Of a stretch of DNA of 64,000 nt, positions 54,388 through 62,960 are shown piece after piece. The stretch lies in the NCBI RefSeq assembly GCF_014191775.1, contig NZ_JACHXA010000001.1, positions 186,001 through 250,000 on the forward strand, written 5' to 3'. Within the stretch, counting starts at the first letter, position 1; every line of letters begins with the position of its first letter. The stretch is from Limibacillus halophilus (GTDB taxonomy: Bacteria; Pseudomonadota; Alphaproteobacteria; Kiloniellales; CECT-8803). The position numbers were made by a program, and so were the translations under genes. The notes beneath the pieces are model-generated. The model was not told where the DNA came from. It saw nothing but the letters and a program-made list of their open reading frames with translations, and searched no databases.

Positions 54388-54490
54388 CTCTTACCAAAAA
54401 AGCTAGATCAGCACGACAGGCGACGCCTGTAAGGAGGGGTCCTTGTAACACCCCTCCCTTCAATTACTCCAACGTAGTGGAGCGTACGAA

Positions 54491-55636
54491 ATGTATCATC
54501 TTCTCTATGCCGGGTTTGACACCCTCGATGTGGCCTTTGCCGGAGCCCTGCCGATAGAAGCCCTGGAAGAACTGGAGCAGGCCCACCTGAAAGCCCAGGA
54601 GAGCCAAGAAGACAGCTTGCTAACGCTTGGCCCCGGTAAGCTCGACATGCATGTCAAAGGCTATGGCTCCAAGGGTGGCTATGCCTATGTGATGGACACT
54701 GGCCCCACTGGTATCATCTGGAAGGTGAAGAAGAACAACGATACCCACCAGTGGAACCTTTTTGCCTCTCCCCGCGCAACTTTGCTCCTCAGTCACGGCT
54801 ATCAAGGCACCCGCTATAAGCTCTATGCCGAGCTAGAAGCCATGGGCGCCAAGGTCACCAATCACAGCATCAACCGGGTCGATTTCGCCATGGACTTCCG
54901 CACCAAGGGCTTTGAACTGCATCAAGATCAGTTTGTCGCCCATTCGCACACCAAGGTCTCGCCCCATTGGGGAGAGAAGCAAGACTACAAGGATCGCTCG
55001 CAGCCGAGCGCTGTCCTACGCGGCCGCCGTTTGGAATCGGTCACCATAGGCAAACAGCCAGGTCGCCAAATCATCGTCTATGACAAGCGGCGCGAAGCGA
55101 CCGAGAAGCAAAAGTACTTCTGGTTTAAAGCTTGGGGCGAAGATCGCCATAACCCGGACTTGGAAGTATGGCGGGTCGAGGTGCGCGCCGGTAAGAAAGA
55201 GCTCAAAGACAAGTACCTGATACGAACCTTCCATGACTTCGAGACGGCCATAGGCGATGTAATCGTCAACTCATTGGATGAGGTGCGCTATCTGGATGAT
55301 TGGCAGTCAGACAGCAACGTGACGCGGCAAGCCCTACACCCGCTCTGGACCGCAGCCCAGGAGGTAGCCAATCGCAATCTACTGGCCTTGCGCGCCGGTC
55401 TCACACCGGGACAGGTCAAAGCCTATGAGCTAGACCTTGCCAGGGAGCGCTACGCAGCAATGGCCTACAGCGGTGCACTCGGCCTAGCTGTTAGCTTGAG
55501 TATGGATGATGCGGAAATAGAGGCCAACCTACCCTCACTCGCTGCCGAGTGGGCGGAGATACGGTTGCATGAGGACAAACACCGCCATGAAAGGGCAATA
55601 GGTAGGATGAGGGCGCGGTTGCGCTTTAGTGCGTGA
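54491..55636 (+). CDS. Rep-like replication initiation protein
   Basis: 381 residues. INRVDFAMDF and IGKQPGRQIIVYDKRREATE followed by WRVEVRAGKKELKD are the pattern of rolling-circle replication initiators of the Rep_trans/phage replication-initiation-factor group, in which acidic metal ligands and a Tyr (YDK) do the nicking. The match is by eye and the nicking Tyr is not proven. The four-hairpin region immediately upstream would suit an origin and its control. Such a gene suggests the island can replicate after excision. Confidence 0.65.
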   Translation: MYHLLYAGFDTLDVAFAGALPIEALEELEQAHLKAQESQEDSLLTLGPGKLDMHVKGYGSKGGYAYVMDTGPTGIIWKVKKNNDTHQWNLFASPRATLLLSHGYQGTRYKLYAELEAMGAKVTNHSINRVDFAMDFRTKGFELHQDQFVAHSHTKVSPHWGEKQDYKDRSQPSAVLRGRRLESVTIGKQPGRQIIVYDKRREATEKQKYFWFKAWGEDRHNPDLEVWRVEVRAGKKELKDKYLIRTFHDFETAIGDVIVNSLDEVRYLDDWQSDSNVTRQALHPLWTAAQEVANRNLLALRAGLTPGQVKAYELDLARERYAAMAYSGALGLAVSLSMDDAEIEANLPSLAAEWAEIRLHEDKHRHERAIGRMRARLRFSA

Positions 55637-55765
55637 AACCAGCAAACCATCAGTTTAATGATGCAAAGGGTTACAATCGAATTACGGTTTGCGGCTGGAC
55701 ATTAGGCATTGCAAGCTGGCAATGATCTTACGAAACATTGCTTTTCATTTTTTAGAGGATTCGAC

Positions 55766-57577
55766 GTGACCGAGCTGAACTTTAAAGGCAAGGAGTTCGT
55801 CTACAATCATCACCTAGCTGTCCCATTTCGACCGTTAATGCCAGATGAGAGCAAAGGCATAGGTCCCGTCGCACTGGACGGTAACTTGATCATCCAAGGT
55901 GATAATCTACATGCCCTGAAGGCACTCTTGCCCCTCTATGCGGGGAAGGTGGATTGCATCTTTATCGATCCACCCTACAACACCGGCAATGAAGGCTGGG
56001 CCTATAACGACAACGTCAATGCCCCGATGATCAAAGAATGGCTTGAATCTAATCCGATAGGGATAGAGGACGGCCTGCGCCATGATAAGTGGTGCGCCAT
56101 GATGTGGCCCAGGCTGCGGCTCTTGCACGAGCTTCTTTCCGATACAGGAAGCCTCTGGATAACGCTTGACGACAATGAAATGCATCGCGCGAAGCAACTG
56201 CTGGATGAGGTTTTTGGTCTCGATGGTTTCGTTGCAACATGCATTTGGCAGAAACGCTTCTCCCCATCCAACGACGAGAAGTTTATATCGACAACTCATG
56301 ATTACTTACTTGTATACGCCAAAGAAAAGGAGGTTTGGGCACGAGGGCTAATTCCCCGAACTCGAGAGCAGCTGGAATTGTATTCAAACCCTGATGGGGA
56401 CGCACGTGGAGACTGGGCTTCCGACAACTATGTCTCCAATAAATCGAAGAATGAGCGTCCGAATAGCTGGTTCCCGATCACGCGACCTTATGATGGAAAA
56501 GAGATTTGGCCTTCGCCCACTGCTGTCTGGCGATACTCTCGCACTCAACACAAGAAGAATGTCGCGGAAGGTCGTGTATGGTGGGGTGAGGCGGGATTGA
56601 ATGACGTTCCGCGGTTCAAACGATTTCTTTCTGAAGTACAAGACGGCGTAGTCCCGCAGACCTTATGGCGGCATCATGAGGTTGGTCATAATCAAGGGGC
56701 AAAGCAGTTCCTAAAGAAATTGTTTCCCGAACTTGATGATGTATTTCAGACTCCAAAGCCACTTGAACTATTGTTGCGGGTTCTACAAATCGCGAGCAGC
56801 AAAGACGCGCTTATACTTGACTCCTTTGCTGGCTCCGGCACCACGGCTCACGCTGTGCTTGAAGCCAACCGGCGCGACGGGGGCAACCGCCGTTTTATAC
56901 TAGTAGAAATGGAAGACTATGCTGACCGGTTGACGGCGGAGCGCATGCGCCGGGTGATTAATGGTTATGACTTCAAGGGCACGCTACGAACCGAGCTACT
57001 TCGGGAGCGGCTGATTTGGCGCACAATCAGCAATGCCGGGGAGTTGGCCCACAAGGTCGAAGCCATTGAAAACCTTCACGGCCACGAGTACGACCGTATC
57101 AAGAAAGAAGTGAAGGACAGCGAACTGATCGTGACGGGAGAAAAAACCGTGGCCGAGCGCGCCGAGGGTCTTGGGGGAACATTCACCTATTGTACACTTG
57201 GTGAGCCGGTCGAGCTGGACAGAATACTGAGCGGTGAAACTTTGCCGTCATTCGACGGTATCGGTTCCATTCTCTTCCACATGGCCACTGCACGGGCCTT
57301 TGACCCAAGCGCTATGCGCCCGGATGATTTCTATCTCGGGAATACCGAAGGGCAGCATGTTTGGTTGATCTATAAACCCGATATTGACTGGCTGAAGACA
57401 CCCGAATCCGCGCTGACGCTTTCGCGGGCAAAGGCGTTTGCTGCGACCGATCCGGACAGCCGCCATCTTGTTTTCGCTCCCGCTCGCTATGTCAGCCAAA
57501 AAATGCTGGCAGAGCAGAATGTGCCGGTGGAATTCGTCCCGCTACCCTTCGCACTTTATCGCATTGACCGGAGCTGA
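55766..57577 (+). CDS. mod: Type III DNA methyltransferase (Mod)
   Basis: 603 residues from the GTG at 55766, which has AGAGGA seven bases upstream. DPPYNTG (Asp68 to Tyr71) is catalytic motif IV of an N6-adenine methyltransferase and DSFAGSGTT (Phe354 onward) is the SAM-binding motif I. This beta-class order (IV before I) plus the large target-recognition region between them is standard for type III Mod subunits. No simple-sequence repeat that could give phase variation is seen in the gene. The gene is 5 bases upstream of the restriction gene. Confidence 0.93.
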   Translation: MTELNFKGKEFVYNHHLAVPFRPLMPDESKGIGPVALDGNLIIQGDNLHALKALLPLYAGKVDCIFIDPPYNTGNEGWAYNDNVNAPMIKEWLESNPIGIEDGLRHDKWCAMMWPRLRLLHELLSDTGSLWITLDDNEMHRAKQLLDEVFGLDGFVATCIWQKRFSPSNDEKFISTTHDYLLVYAKEKEVWARGLIPRTREQLELYSNPDGDARGDWASDNYVSNKSKNERPNSWFPITRPYDGKEIWPSPTAVWRYSRTQHKKNVAEGRVWWGEAGLNDVPRFKRFLSEVQDGVVPQTLWRHHEVGHNQGAKQFLKKLFPELDDVFQTPKPLELLLRVLQIASSKDALILDSFAGSGTTAHAVLEANRRDGGNRRFILVEMEDYADRLTAERMRRVINGYDFKGTLRTELLRERLIWRTISNAGELAHKVEAIENLHGHEYDRIKKEVKDSELIVTGEKTVAERAEGLGGTFTYCTLGEPVELDRILSGETLPSFDGIGSILFHMATARAFDPSAMRPDDFYLGNTEGQHVWLIYKPDIDWLKTPESALTLSRAKAFAATDPDSRHLVFAPARYVSQKMLAEQNVPVEFVPLPFALYRIDRS

Positions 57578-57582
57578 GCGCC

Positions 57583-60183
57583 ATGTTTCGCCAGCTCGAC
57601 TATCAAGATCGCGTGCTGACTACGCTCGACGACTATCTTGATTTTCTAAAGGGAAAGAAGACTCAAGCGGACAAGATCGCCGCTCTTGCGATTCAAAACC
57701 CCGATCTTGGCTTGACCATACCCGATTTTGCGAAGGAAGCTTGGGAAGCACTGAAGGTAGATGGCAAGCTCCCCGCATCCCGCGCCGCTATTCCATTTTC
57801 ACCCCGAATGGACGGATGTAACCGCCCCGTGCCTAATACGGTGCTGAAGGTACCAACAGGTGGTGGTAAGACTTGGCTGGCAGTCTCCGCTGTCTCAAAA
57901 ATCATGAGCCGCTATCTTGATCGCAACGCTGGCTTCATTCTCTGGATCGTGCCTAACGAGGCGATTTACACCCAGACCCTGAAACACTTGAAAGACCGGG
58001 AACACCCTTATCGGCAAGCGCTAGACCGCGCTGCCGCCGGGCGGGTGCGGATTATGGAAAAATCCGACCGCCTCGATGCCCGAGATGTTGAAACCCATCT
58101 GTGCATCATGATCCTCATGCTGCAATCGTCGAATCGCGAGAACCAAGATACGCTGAAGATGTTTCAAGATCGTGGCGACGTACACGGCTTCTTTCCGCCC
58201 GAAGGAGAGCAGCAAGCCCATAAAGCTGCACTGGACCATATTCCAAACCTTTCTGCATATTTCGCTGATACCCCCTGGCCAATGATCAAAGAGTCCTTGG
58301 GCAATGCCTTGCGTACTATCAGGCCCGTCGTCGTCATGGATGAAGGTCACCGCGCTGTGTCGGATTTGGCCTTTGCTACTCTCTATGGCTTCAATCCCTG
58401 TTTCGTTCTGGAACTTACCGCCACCCCGCAGGACGTTCAGCCGCGCGGCGGAAGAAATCCTCGCGAGGGGCGCTACGCCAACGTCCTGGTCGAAGTGACA
58501 GGACGGGAGCTGGACCGGGAAGGCATGATCAAGATGCCGCTCAATCTCGATCCCCGGCAAGGGAACGACTGGAAGGCTACCTTGAACGCCGCCGTTGCTA
58601 AAATTACTGATCTGGATAAAGAAGCCAAAAAGCTTCAAGCCGATACAGGGCGCTATATCCGGCCAATCATGCTGATTCAGGTTGAGCGCACAGGTGCCGA
58701 TCAACGCGAAAGCGGTCATATTCACGCAGATGACGTCAAAGAATGGCTTTTGACTGCGGGCTTTGATGAAGCGGCAATTGCCATCAAGACAGCAGAGCAA
58801 AACGACCTAAACCAGCCCGAGAATCTCGACCTTCTCGCTCCGACAAACCGCGTCCGAGCGATTATCACCAAGCAGGCGCTTCAAGAAGGTTGGGACTGCC
58901 CGTTTGCTTATGTCCTATGCGCTCTTGCGGCTAACTCCAATTTGAATGCGATGACGCAGCTAGTCGGGCGCATATTGCGCCAGCCCGGGGCGATCAAGAC
59001 GGATATCGCGGCGCTGGATGAATGCCACGTCATTACACATCGCGCCGATACCGCAACCGTAGTTGAGGCGATCAAGGACGGCCTGGAAAAGGACGGTCTT
59101 GGCGACTTTGTCTTGCAGGTTTCACAGGGCGATTCGCCGATGGGGGGCAAGGTAGCCCGAAATATTGACCGCCGCCCAGCCTTCGCTTCAACGGAAATCT
59201 ATTTGCCCAAGGTTATGATCGCGGACAGCGGCGACGCGCGCGAATTGGACTATGAGACGGATATTTTGTCCTGCATAGATTGGCGTGGCTTTGATCCGAC
59301 GACTATTGCCGCCAGAATACCCGAGAATGCGCAGGCCGCCGAGAGTCAGCTTCAACGTATCAAATTAGGCGATGACGGAGACGAACTGCTCGTCGGCGAA
59401 ACGGTCTCAGAAAATTCCGAAACACTGACTTTCCAACCGGCCCATGCCGTCAGGATGATATCAGATATAGTTCCCAATCCTTTTGTCGGGCGGGAAATAG
59501 TTGGTAGCCTCTTGGCCGCCTTGACGTCGCGCGGGTTCGATGACGCCAAACTTGGTAGGCTTGCAAGCCTGATCGTCGAAGAGCTGCGCAAAGGGCTCGA
59601 TTCCGAACGCGCGGTGCGGGCTGAAGCCCTATTCAAGGAAGAAGTGACGGCGGGGCGGATTCAATTTCGCTTGCGCCTGGACGGACGCAATTGGCGCATG
59701 CCATTTGCTATGGAAACGACTGAACCCGAGAATGCCCGCCAACTTCTGAGTAGATCAGGCGGAGCGCTTGAGAAGAGCCTTTTTACCCCGGTCTATGAGA
59801 ACGAGTTGAATGGCGACGAGCGCGATGTCGCGGTCTATCTGGACGGGGAACAAGCTCTCTCATGGTGGCACCGGAATGTGGCGCGGTCGCAATACGGTAT
59901 TCAGGGGTGGAAAAAAGCCAAAATTTATCCCGATTTCATCTTTGCAGTTCAGGGGGAGGGAGAGGCCAAGCGCATCCGGGTCCTGGAAACCAAGGGCGAT
60001 CAGCTCGACAATCTAGATACTGCCTACAAACGAAATGTTCTGGCATTTCTTTCTGAAAACTTTGCTTGGGATGAATCAACACCGGCAGGTGAATTGGAGC
60101 TCATTCAAAATGATGGTGTGGCCGTTGAATGTACGCTCATCCTTATGAGCGAATGGAAGTCTAAACTTCCCTCTTATCTATGA
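57583..60183 (+). CDS. res: Type III restriction endonuclease (Res)
   Basis: 866 residues. Helicase motif I is PTGGGKT (91-97), motif II MDEGH (252-256), and motif VI MTQLVGRILRQPG. A C-terminal PD-(D/E)xK nuclease is visible as YPDF (Asp784) and LETKG (Glu802, Lys804). With Mod it forms the Mod2Res complex that cuts DNA after ATP-driven contact between two inversely oriented sites, so it should protect the host from phage. All key residues look intact. Confidence 0.93.
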   Translation: MFRQLDYQDRVLTTLDDYLDFLKGKKTQADKIAALAIQNPDLGLTIPDFAKEAWEALKVDGKLPASRAAIPFSPRMDGCNRPVPNTVLKVPTGGGKTWLAVSAVSKIMSRYLDRNAGFILWIVPNEAIYTQTLKHLKDREHPYRQALDRAAAGRVRIMEKSDRLDARDVETHLCIMILMLQSSNRENQDTLKMFQDRGDVHGFFPPEGEQQAHKAALDHIPNLSAYFADTPWPMIKESLGNALRTIRPVVVMDEGHRAVSDLAFATLYGFNPCFVLELTATPQDVQPRGGRNPREGRYANVLVEVTGRELDREGMIKMPLNLDPRQGNDWKATLNAAVAKITDLDKEAKKLQADTGRYIRPIMLIQVERTGADQRESGHIHADDVKEWLLTAGFDEAAIAIKTAEQNDLNQPENLDLLAPTNRVRAIITKQALQEGWDCPFAYVLCALAANSNLNAMTQLVGRILRQPGAIKTDIAALDECHVITHRADTATVVEAIKDGLEKDGLGDFVLQVSQGDSPMGGKVARNIDRRPAFASTEIYLPKVMIADSGDARELDYETDILSCIDWRGFDPTTIAARIPENAQAAESQLQRIKLGDDGDELLVGETVSENSETLTFQPAHAVRMISDIVPNPFVGREIVGSLLAALTSRGFDDAKLGRLASLIVEELRKGLDSERAVRAEALFKEEVTAGRIQFRLRLDGRNWRMPFAMETTEPENARQLLSRSGGALEKSLFTPVYENELNGDERDVAVYLDGEQALSWWHRNVARSQYGIQGWKKAKIYPDFIFAVQGEGEAKRIRVLETKGDQLDNLDTAYKRNVLAFLSENFAWDESTPAGELELIQNDGVAVECTLILMSEWKSKLPSYL

Positions 60184-60222
60184 GCTTGAGAAGCCACTCC
60201 CAATTACCTAACGACCGTCAAG

Positions 60223-60241
60223 TGCTTCCATATTGCTTCCA
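60223..60241. repeat. 19-base repeat near right island end
   Basis: TGCTTCCATATTGCTTCCA, identical to 50618-50636, 47 bases before the right att repeat. Probable integrase arm-binding site. Confidence 0.6.
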
Positions 60242-60287
60242 TAAGCTAAAATCGGCTTTGGTCGTTTCTTTATAACTCATTGAAAAA

Positions 60288-60335
60288 ATTGGCGTCCCCG
60301 GCAGGATTCGAACCTGCGACCCTCAGATTAGGAAT
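60288..60335. repeat. Right attachment site inside the intact tRNA-Arg
   Basis: 48 bases identical to the left copy. Here they are joined to the 5' half, restoring a complete tRNA, so the island's own att sequence supplies the tRNA 3' end. Confidence 0.93.
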
Positions 60336-60366
60336 CTGATGCTCTATCCTGCTGAGCTACGGGGAC
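60290..60366 (-). tRNA. tRNA-Arg (CCT anticodon)
   Basis: A 77-nt cloverleaf on the minus strand. The acceptor arms GTCCCCG and CGGGGAC pair, the D arm contains AGCTCAGCAGGATAGAGC, the anticodon stem TCAGA/TCTGA encloses the loop TTCCTAA (anticodon CCT, reading AGG), the T arm contains GGTTCGAATCC, and CCA is encoded. It is the integration target of the island to its left. Confidence 0.96.
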
Positions 60367-60482
60367 AGCAGCCGGATGGCGGCGGTTATACAAGAAGGCG
60401 GCCCGCCGCGTCGAGCCTTCTGGTGCGGCATTCTTCCTCGGCGACCGCTCATGGATTGCCCAGGTCAGGCCGCCCCGCGCCG

Positions 60483-61013
60483 TCAGTTGCCGGTCAGGCT
60501 GTGCAGCGGCACCATGTAATAGAGGCTGAGGACCTCGGTGCCAGGATTGCGATCGCCGATACCGGCGTTCGAGAGGTGGCTGACGGCAACGCCCAACCGC
60601 GCCTTGTCGTCGAAGATATAGGAAAGCTCGGCCTGGGAGCGGAACTCAAGCTCGCTGCCGAGGTCCTTGCCGTCGCCTTCGCTGTAATAGCCGGGTCCCG
60701 AGCTCAAGGTAAGCGCCACATGGTTCCCAAGCTTGAAGTCAAGCGCCAGACCGGCGCCCGCCCACACCGAACCGTCACTGGTTACTTCCAGGCCCGCGAA
60801 GGGCTTCAAGATGTCAAAGAAGCCTTGCCCGTGACGATATTCGATCCGGAAATCGGCCGCCTCGTCGTCGCCCAGATTGAAGTCGTACCAACCCACGCCC
60901 AGCGCAAGGAGGGAGGGATCGGACTCCTGCGCCGTCGCCGGTCCCGCAAGGCCGGTTACACCCAGCAGGCCCGCCAGGGCCGTCGCAATGGTCAGATTCT
61001 TAAAGTGTCCCAT
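60483..61013 (-). CDS. pagL: Lipid A 3-O-deacylase (PagL-like)
   Basis: 176 residues from the ATG at 61013, preceded by AGGGGAAG. The signal peptide ends near ATA/Q. A small beta-barrel follows whose C-terminal part VSHLSNAGIG followed by DRNPGTE carries His146, Ser148 and Glu160, in the spacing of the PagL catalytic triad. It removes the 3-position acyl chain of lipid A in the outer membrane. The last residues (HSLTGN) do not end in the usual Phe. Confidence 0.85.
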   Translation of the reverse strand: MGHFKNLTIATALAGLLGVTGLAGPATAQESDPSLLALGVGWYDFNLGDDEAADFRIEYRHGQGFFDILKPFAGLEVTSDGSVWAGAGLALDFKLGNHVALTLSSGPGYYSEGDGKDLGSELEFRSQAELSYIFDDKARLGVAVSHLSNAGIGDRNPGTEVLSLYYMVPLHSLTGN

Positions 61014-61076
61014 CTTCCCCCTAGGCTCCTCGTTGTTATTGGTTGCGCTCAAAACCCTACTGAACCCGAGGTGCCT

Positions 61077-62042
61077 TCACAACCGGGTTTTGAAGGATTC
61101 GGTCGCGCCGACCAGCGCGCGGCGGATCCCCGGCTCCAAGGCGGAATGACCCGCATCGTGGATAATCTCCAGCCGCGCCTCGGGCCAGGCGGTCTTCAGG
61201 TCGTGGGCCGAGGTGGCCGGACAGACGATGTCGTAACGACCCTGGACGATCACAGCGGGAATATCGCGAATGGCGCCGATCCGGTCCAGCAACTGGTTAG
61301 GCTCCAGGAAAATGCCATTTATGAAATAGTGGGCCTCCAGACGGGCCAGGGCCAGCGCCTTGGACGCACTGGCAAAGGCGGTAACGGTATCGGCGGAGGG
61401 TAGCAAGGTGACGCAGCGCCCCTCGTACTGGGCCCAGGCCCGGGCGGCGGGAAGGTGGACAGCCGGGTCAGGGTCGTTCAGGCGGCGATAGTAACTGGCC
61501 AGGATATCGCTCCGCTCAGCCCCTTCCAGGGGGGCCGTGAAATCGGCCCAGGCCTCGGGGAAAATCTGCTGGATTCCAGTCAGGAACCAATCGATCTCGG
61601 GCGCGCGACCCAGGAAGATGCCGCGCAGCACCAGTTCGCTCACCCGCGCGGGCTGCGCCTGGGCGTAGGCCAGCGCCAGGGTCGAGCCCCAGGAACCGCC
61701 GAACACCATCCAGCGTTCAATCCCCAGCGTCTCGCGCAGCAGCTCGATGTCGGCGATCAGGTGCTGTGTCGTGTTGTCCTTGATCTCGGCATAAGGTCGT
61801 GACCGACCGGCGCCGCGCTGATCGAACAGCACGATCCGGTAGTGTGCCGGGTCGAAGAAACGCCGGTGTTCGGGCCCGCAACCGGCCCCCGGGCCCCCAT
61901 GCAGGAAGATGACCGGCTTACCCTTCGGGTTGCCGCAAACTTCCCAGTAGATAGAGTGGTGGGTGTCGACCGGCATATATCCCTGGTCATAGGGCTCAAT
62001 CGACGGAAAGAGGTCTTGTTGCACCTTGTTTGCATCCCTCAT
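61077..62042 (-). CDS. pip: Prolyl aminopeptidase
   Basis: About 321 residues from the ATG at 62042 (62057 is an alternative). The HGGPGAGC oxyanion segment, the DQRGAGRS motif and GGSWGSTLALAYA with the nucleophile Ser are signatures of the proline iminopeptidase (S33) family. HDAGHS carries the catalytic His. It frees N-terminal proline from peptides in the cytosol. It is divergent from the nuclease gene. Confidence 0.92.
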   Translation of the reverse strand: MRDANKVQQDLFPSIEPYDQGYMPVDTHHSIYWEVCGNPKGKPVIFLHGGPGAGCGPEHRRFFDPAHYRIVLFDQRGAGRSRPYAEIKDNTTQHLIADIELLRETLGIERWMVFGGSWGSTLALAYAQAQPARVSELVLRGIFLGRAPEIDWFLTGIQQIFPEAWADFTAPLEGAERSDILASYYRRLNDPDPAVHLPAARAWAQYEGRCVTLLPSADTVTAFASASKALALARLEAHYFINGIFLEPNQLLDRIGAIRDIPAVIVQGRYDIVCPATSAHDLKTAWPEARLEIIHDAGHSALEPGIRRALVGATESFKTRL

Positions 62043-62135
62043 CGAAGCTTGCCTCATAGCGTTGGCAAAGCATATCGGGGCCGTAGGGCTTTTGCACCCT
62101 TGCAGTGGAGAGGCTATTGGAAAAATCCTGCTTTG

Positions 62136-62960
62136 GTGACAAGACGGCTGCTGACCCTTTTGTTTGTCGTCGCCCTGGCACAGGCTTCCAGTATGAAAAG
62201 CGCCGCACAGAACCCTGAGGATGAACTCACACTTCCATCAGACCTGTCTGTCGCTGAATGGGGACGCGTGATCGAGGTGATCGACGGGGATACCCTGGTC
62301 CTGGCGACCGGGAAGCAGGTGCGGTTGGTCGGGATTCAGGCCCCCAAGCTGCCACTGGGGCGGGGCGGGTTCACCGCCTGGCCGCTGGCGCCCGAAGCAA
62401 AGGTCGCGCTGGAAGTCTTGACCTTGGGACGCGAGGTCGGGCTGGCTGAAGGCGACGGAGCCACACGTGACCGACACGACCGCAGGTTGGCCCATCTGGT
62501 AACGCGCGAAGGTCTCTGGATTCAGGGTCGCTTGCTGGAGATGGGATTGGCCCGGGTCTACAGCTTTTCGGACAACCGCGCCGGCGTGGCGCAGATGCTA
62601 AGCATCGAGCGGGCGGCGCGGGCCAGCGGCCGGGGTATCTGGAGCCACCCTTTTTACGGGTTGCGCAAGGCCAACGATCACGACGCCCTCTGGCCTCTGA
62701 TCGATTCCTTTCAAATCATCGCGGGCCGCGTGGCAGCGGTTCACGAAGCCAAGTCGGCGACCTATATCAATTTTGGTGAGGACTGGCGTAGCGACTTCAG
62801 TCTTCGCATCGCCTCGGCCGACCGGCGCGCCTTTCGCGACGCGGGCATCGACTTGACGGCACTGGCGGGCAAGCTGGTGCGTGTACGCGGGTGGTTGAGC
62901 GCCTATAATGGCCCGTCATTGAAGGTTGACCACCCTGAACAGCTGGAGATTCTAGATTGA
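62136..62960 (+). CDS. Secreted thermonuclease-like (SNase fold) protein
   Basis: About 274 residues from the GTG at 62136, chosen because it begins a signal peptide (TRRLLTLLFVVALAQASS). Longer readings overlap the divergent pip gene. VIEVIDGDTLVLATGKQVRLVGIQAP is the opening of the staphylococcal nuclease fold, and DRHDRRLAHLV carries the usual Arg/Asp region. GRGIWSHPFYG closes the domain, with an extra about 90-residue C-terminal OB-like extension. Several catalytic positions are altered relative to the classical enzyme, so nuclease activity is likely but not certain. It overlaps the protease gene by 1 base. Confidence 0.8.
   Translation: MTRRLLTLLFVVALAQASSMKSAAQNPEDELTLPSDLSVAEWGRVIEVIDGDTLVLATGKQVRLVGIQAPKLPLGRGGFTAWPLAPEAKVALEVLTLGREVGLAEGDGATRDRHDRRLAHLVTREGLWIQGRLLEMGLARVYSFSDNRAGVAQMLSIERAARASGRGIWSHPFYGLRKANDHDALWPLIDSFQIIAGRVAAVHEAKSATYINFGEDWRSDFSLRIASADRRAFRDAGIDLTALAGKLVRVRGWLSAYNGPSLKVDHPEQLEILD

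Larger units (their letters stand above)
54166..54490. other. Hairpin-rich leader of the rep-like gene
   Basis: 325 bases without a gene, holding four successive perfect hairpins: 54284-54311 (11-bp stem), 54347-54362 (CGACCC/GGGTCG), 54368-54387 (AAGCGCCC/GGGCGCTT) and 54433-54457 (GGAGGGGT/ACCCCTCC). They could be terminators, a control RNA or a replication origin for the initiator encoded next. Confidence 0.65.
50440..60335. mobile_element. Genomic island integrated in tRNA-Arg(CCT)
   Basis: About 9.85 kb between two identical 48-bp copies of the 3' part of tRNA-Arg(CCT). It encodes a tyrosine integrase next to the left repeat, an AlpA-like HTH protein, a Rep-like protein with a hairpin cluster upstream, a VOC protein, several unknown proteins and a type III restriction-modification pair. 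Base composition is visibly more AT-rich than the flanks (notably 51.8-53.1 kb). No capsid, conjugation or mobilisation genes are seen. It best fits an integrative element or phage-satellite-like island carrying a defence cargo. Confidence 0.9.

Noticed and set aside
55766-57577. Phase-variable repeat tract in mod
   Set aside because: No run of a short unit long enough to slip is present in the gene or just upstream.
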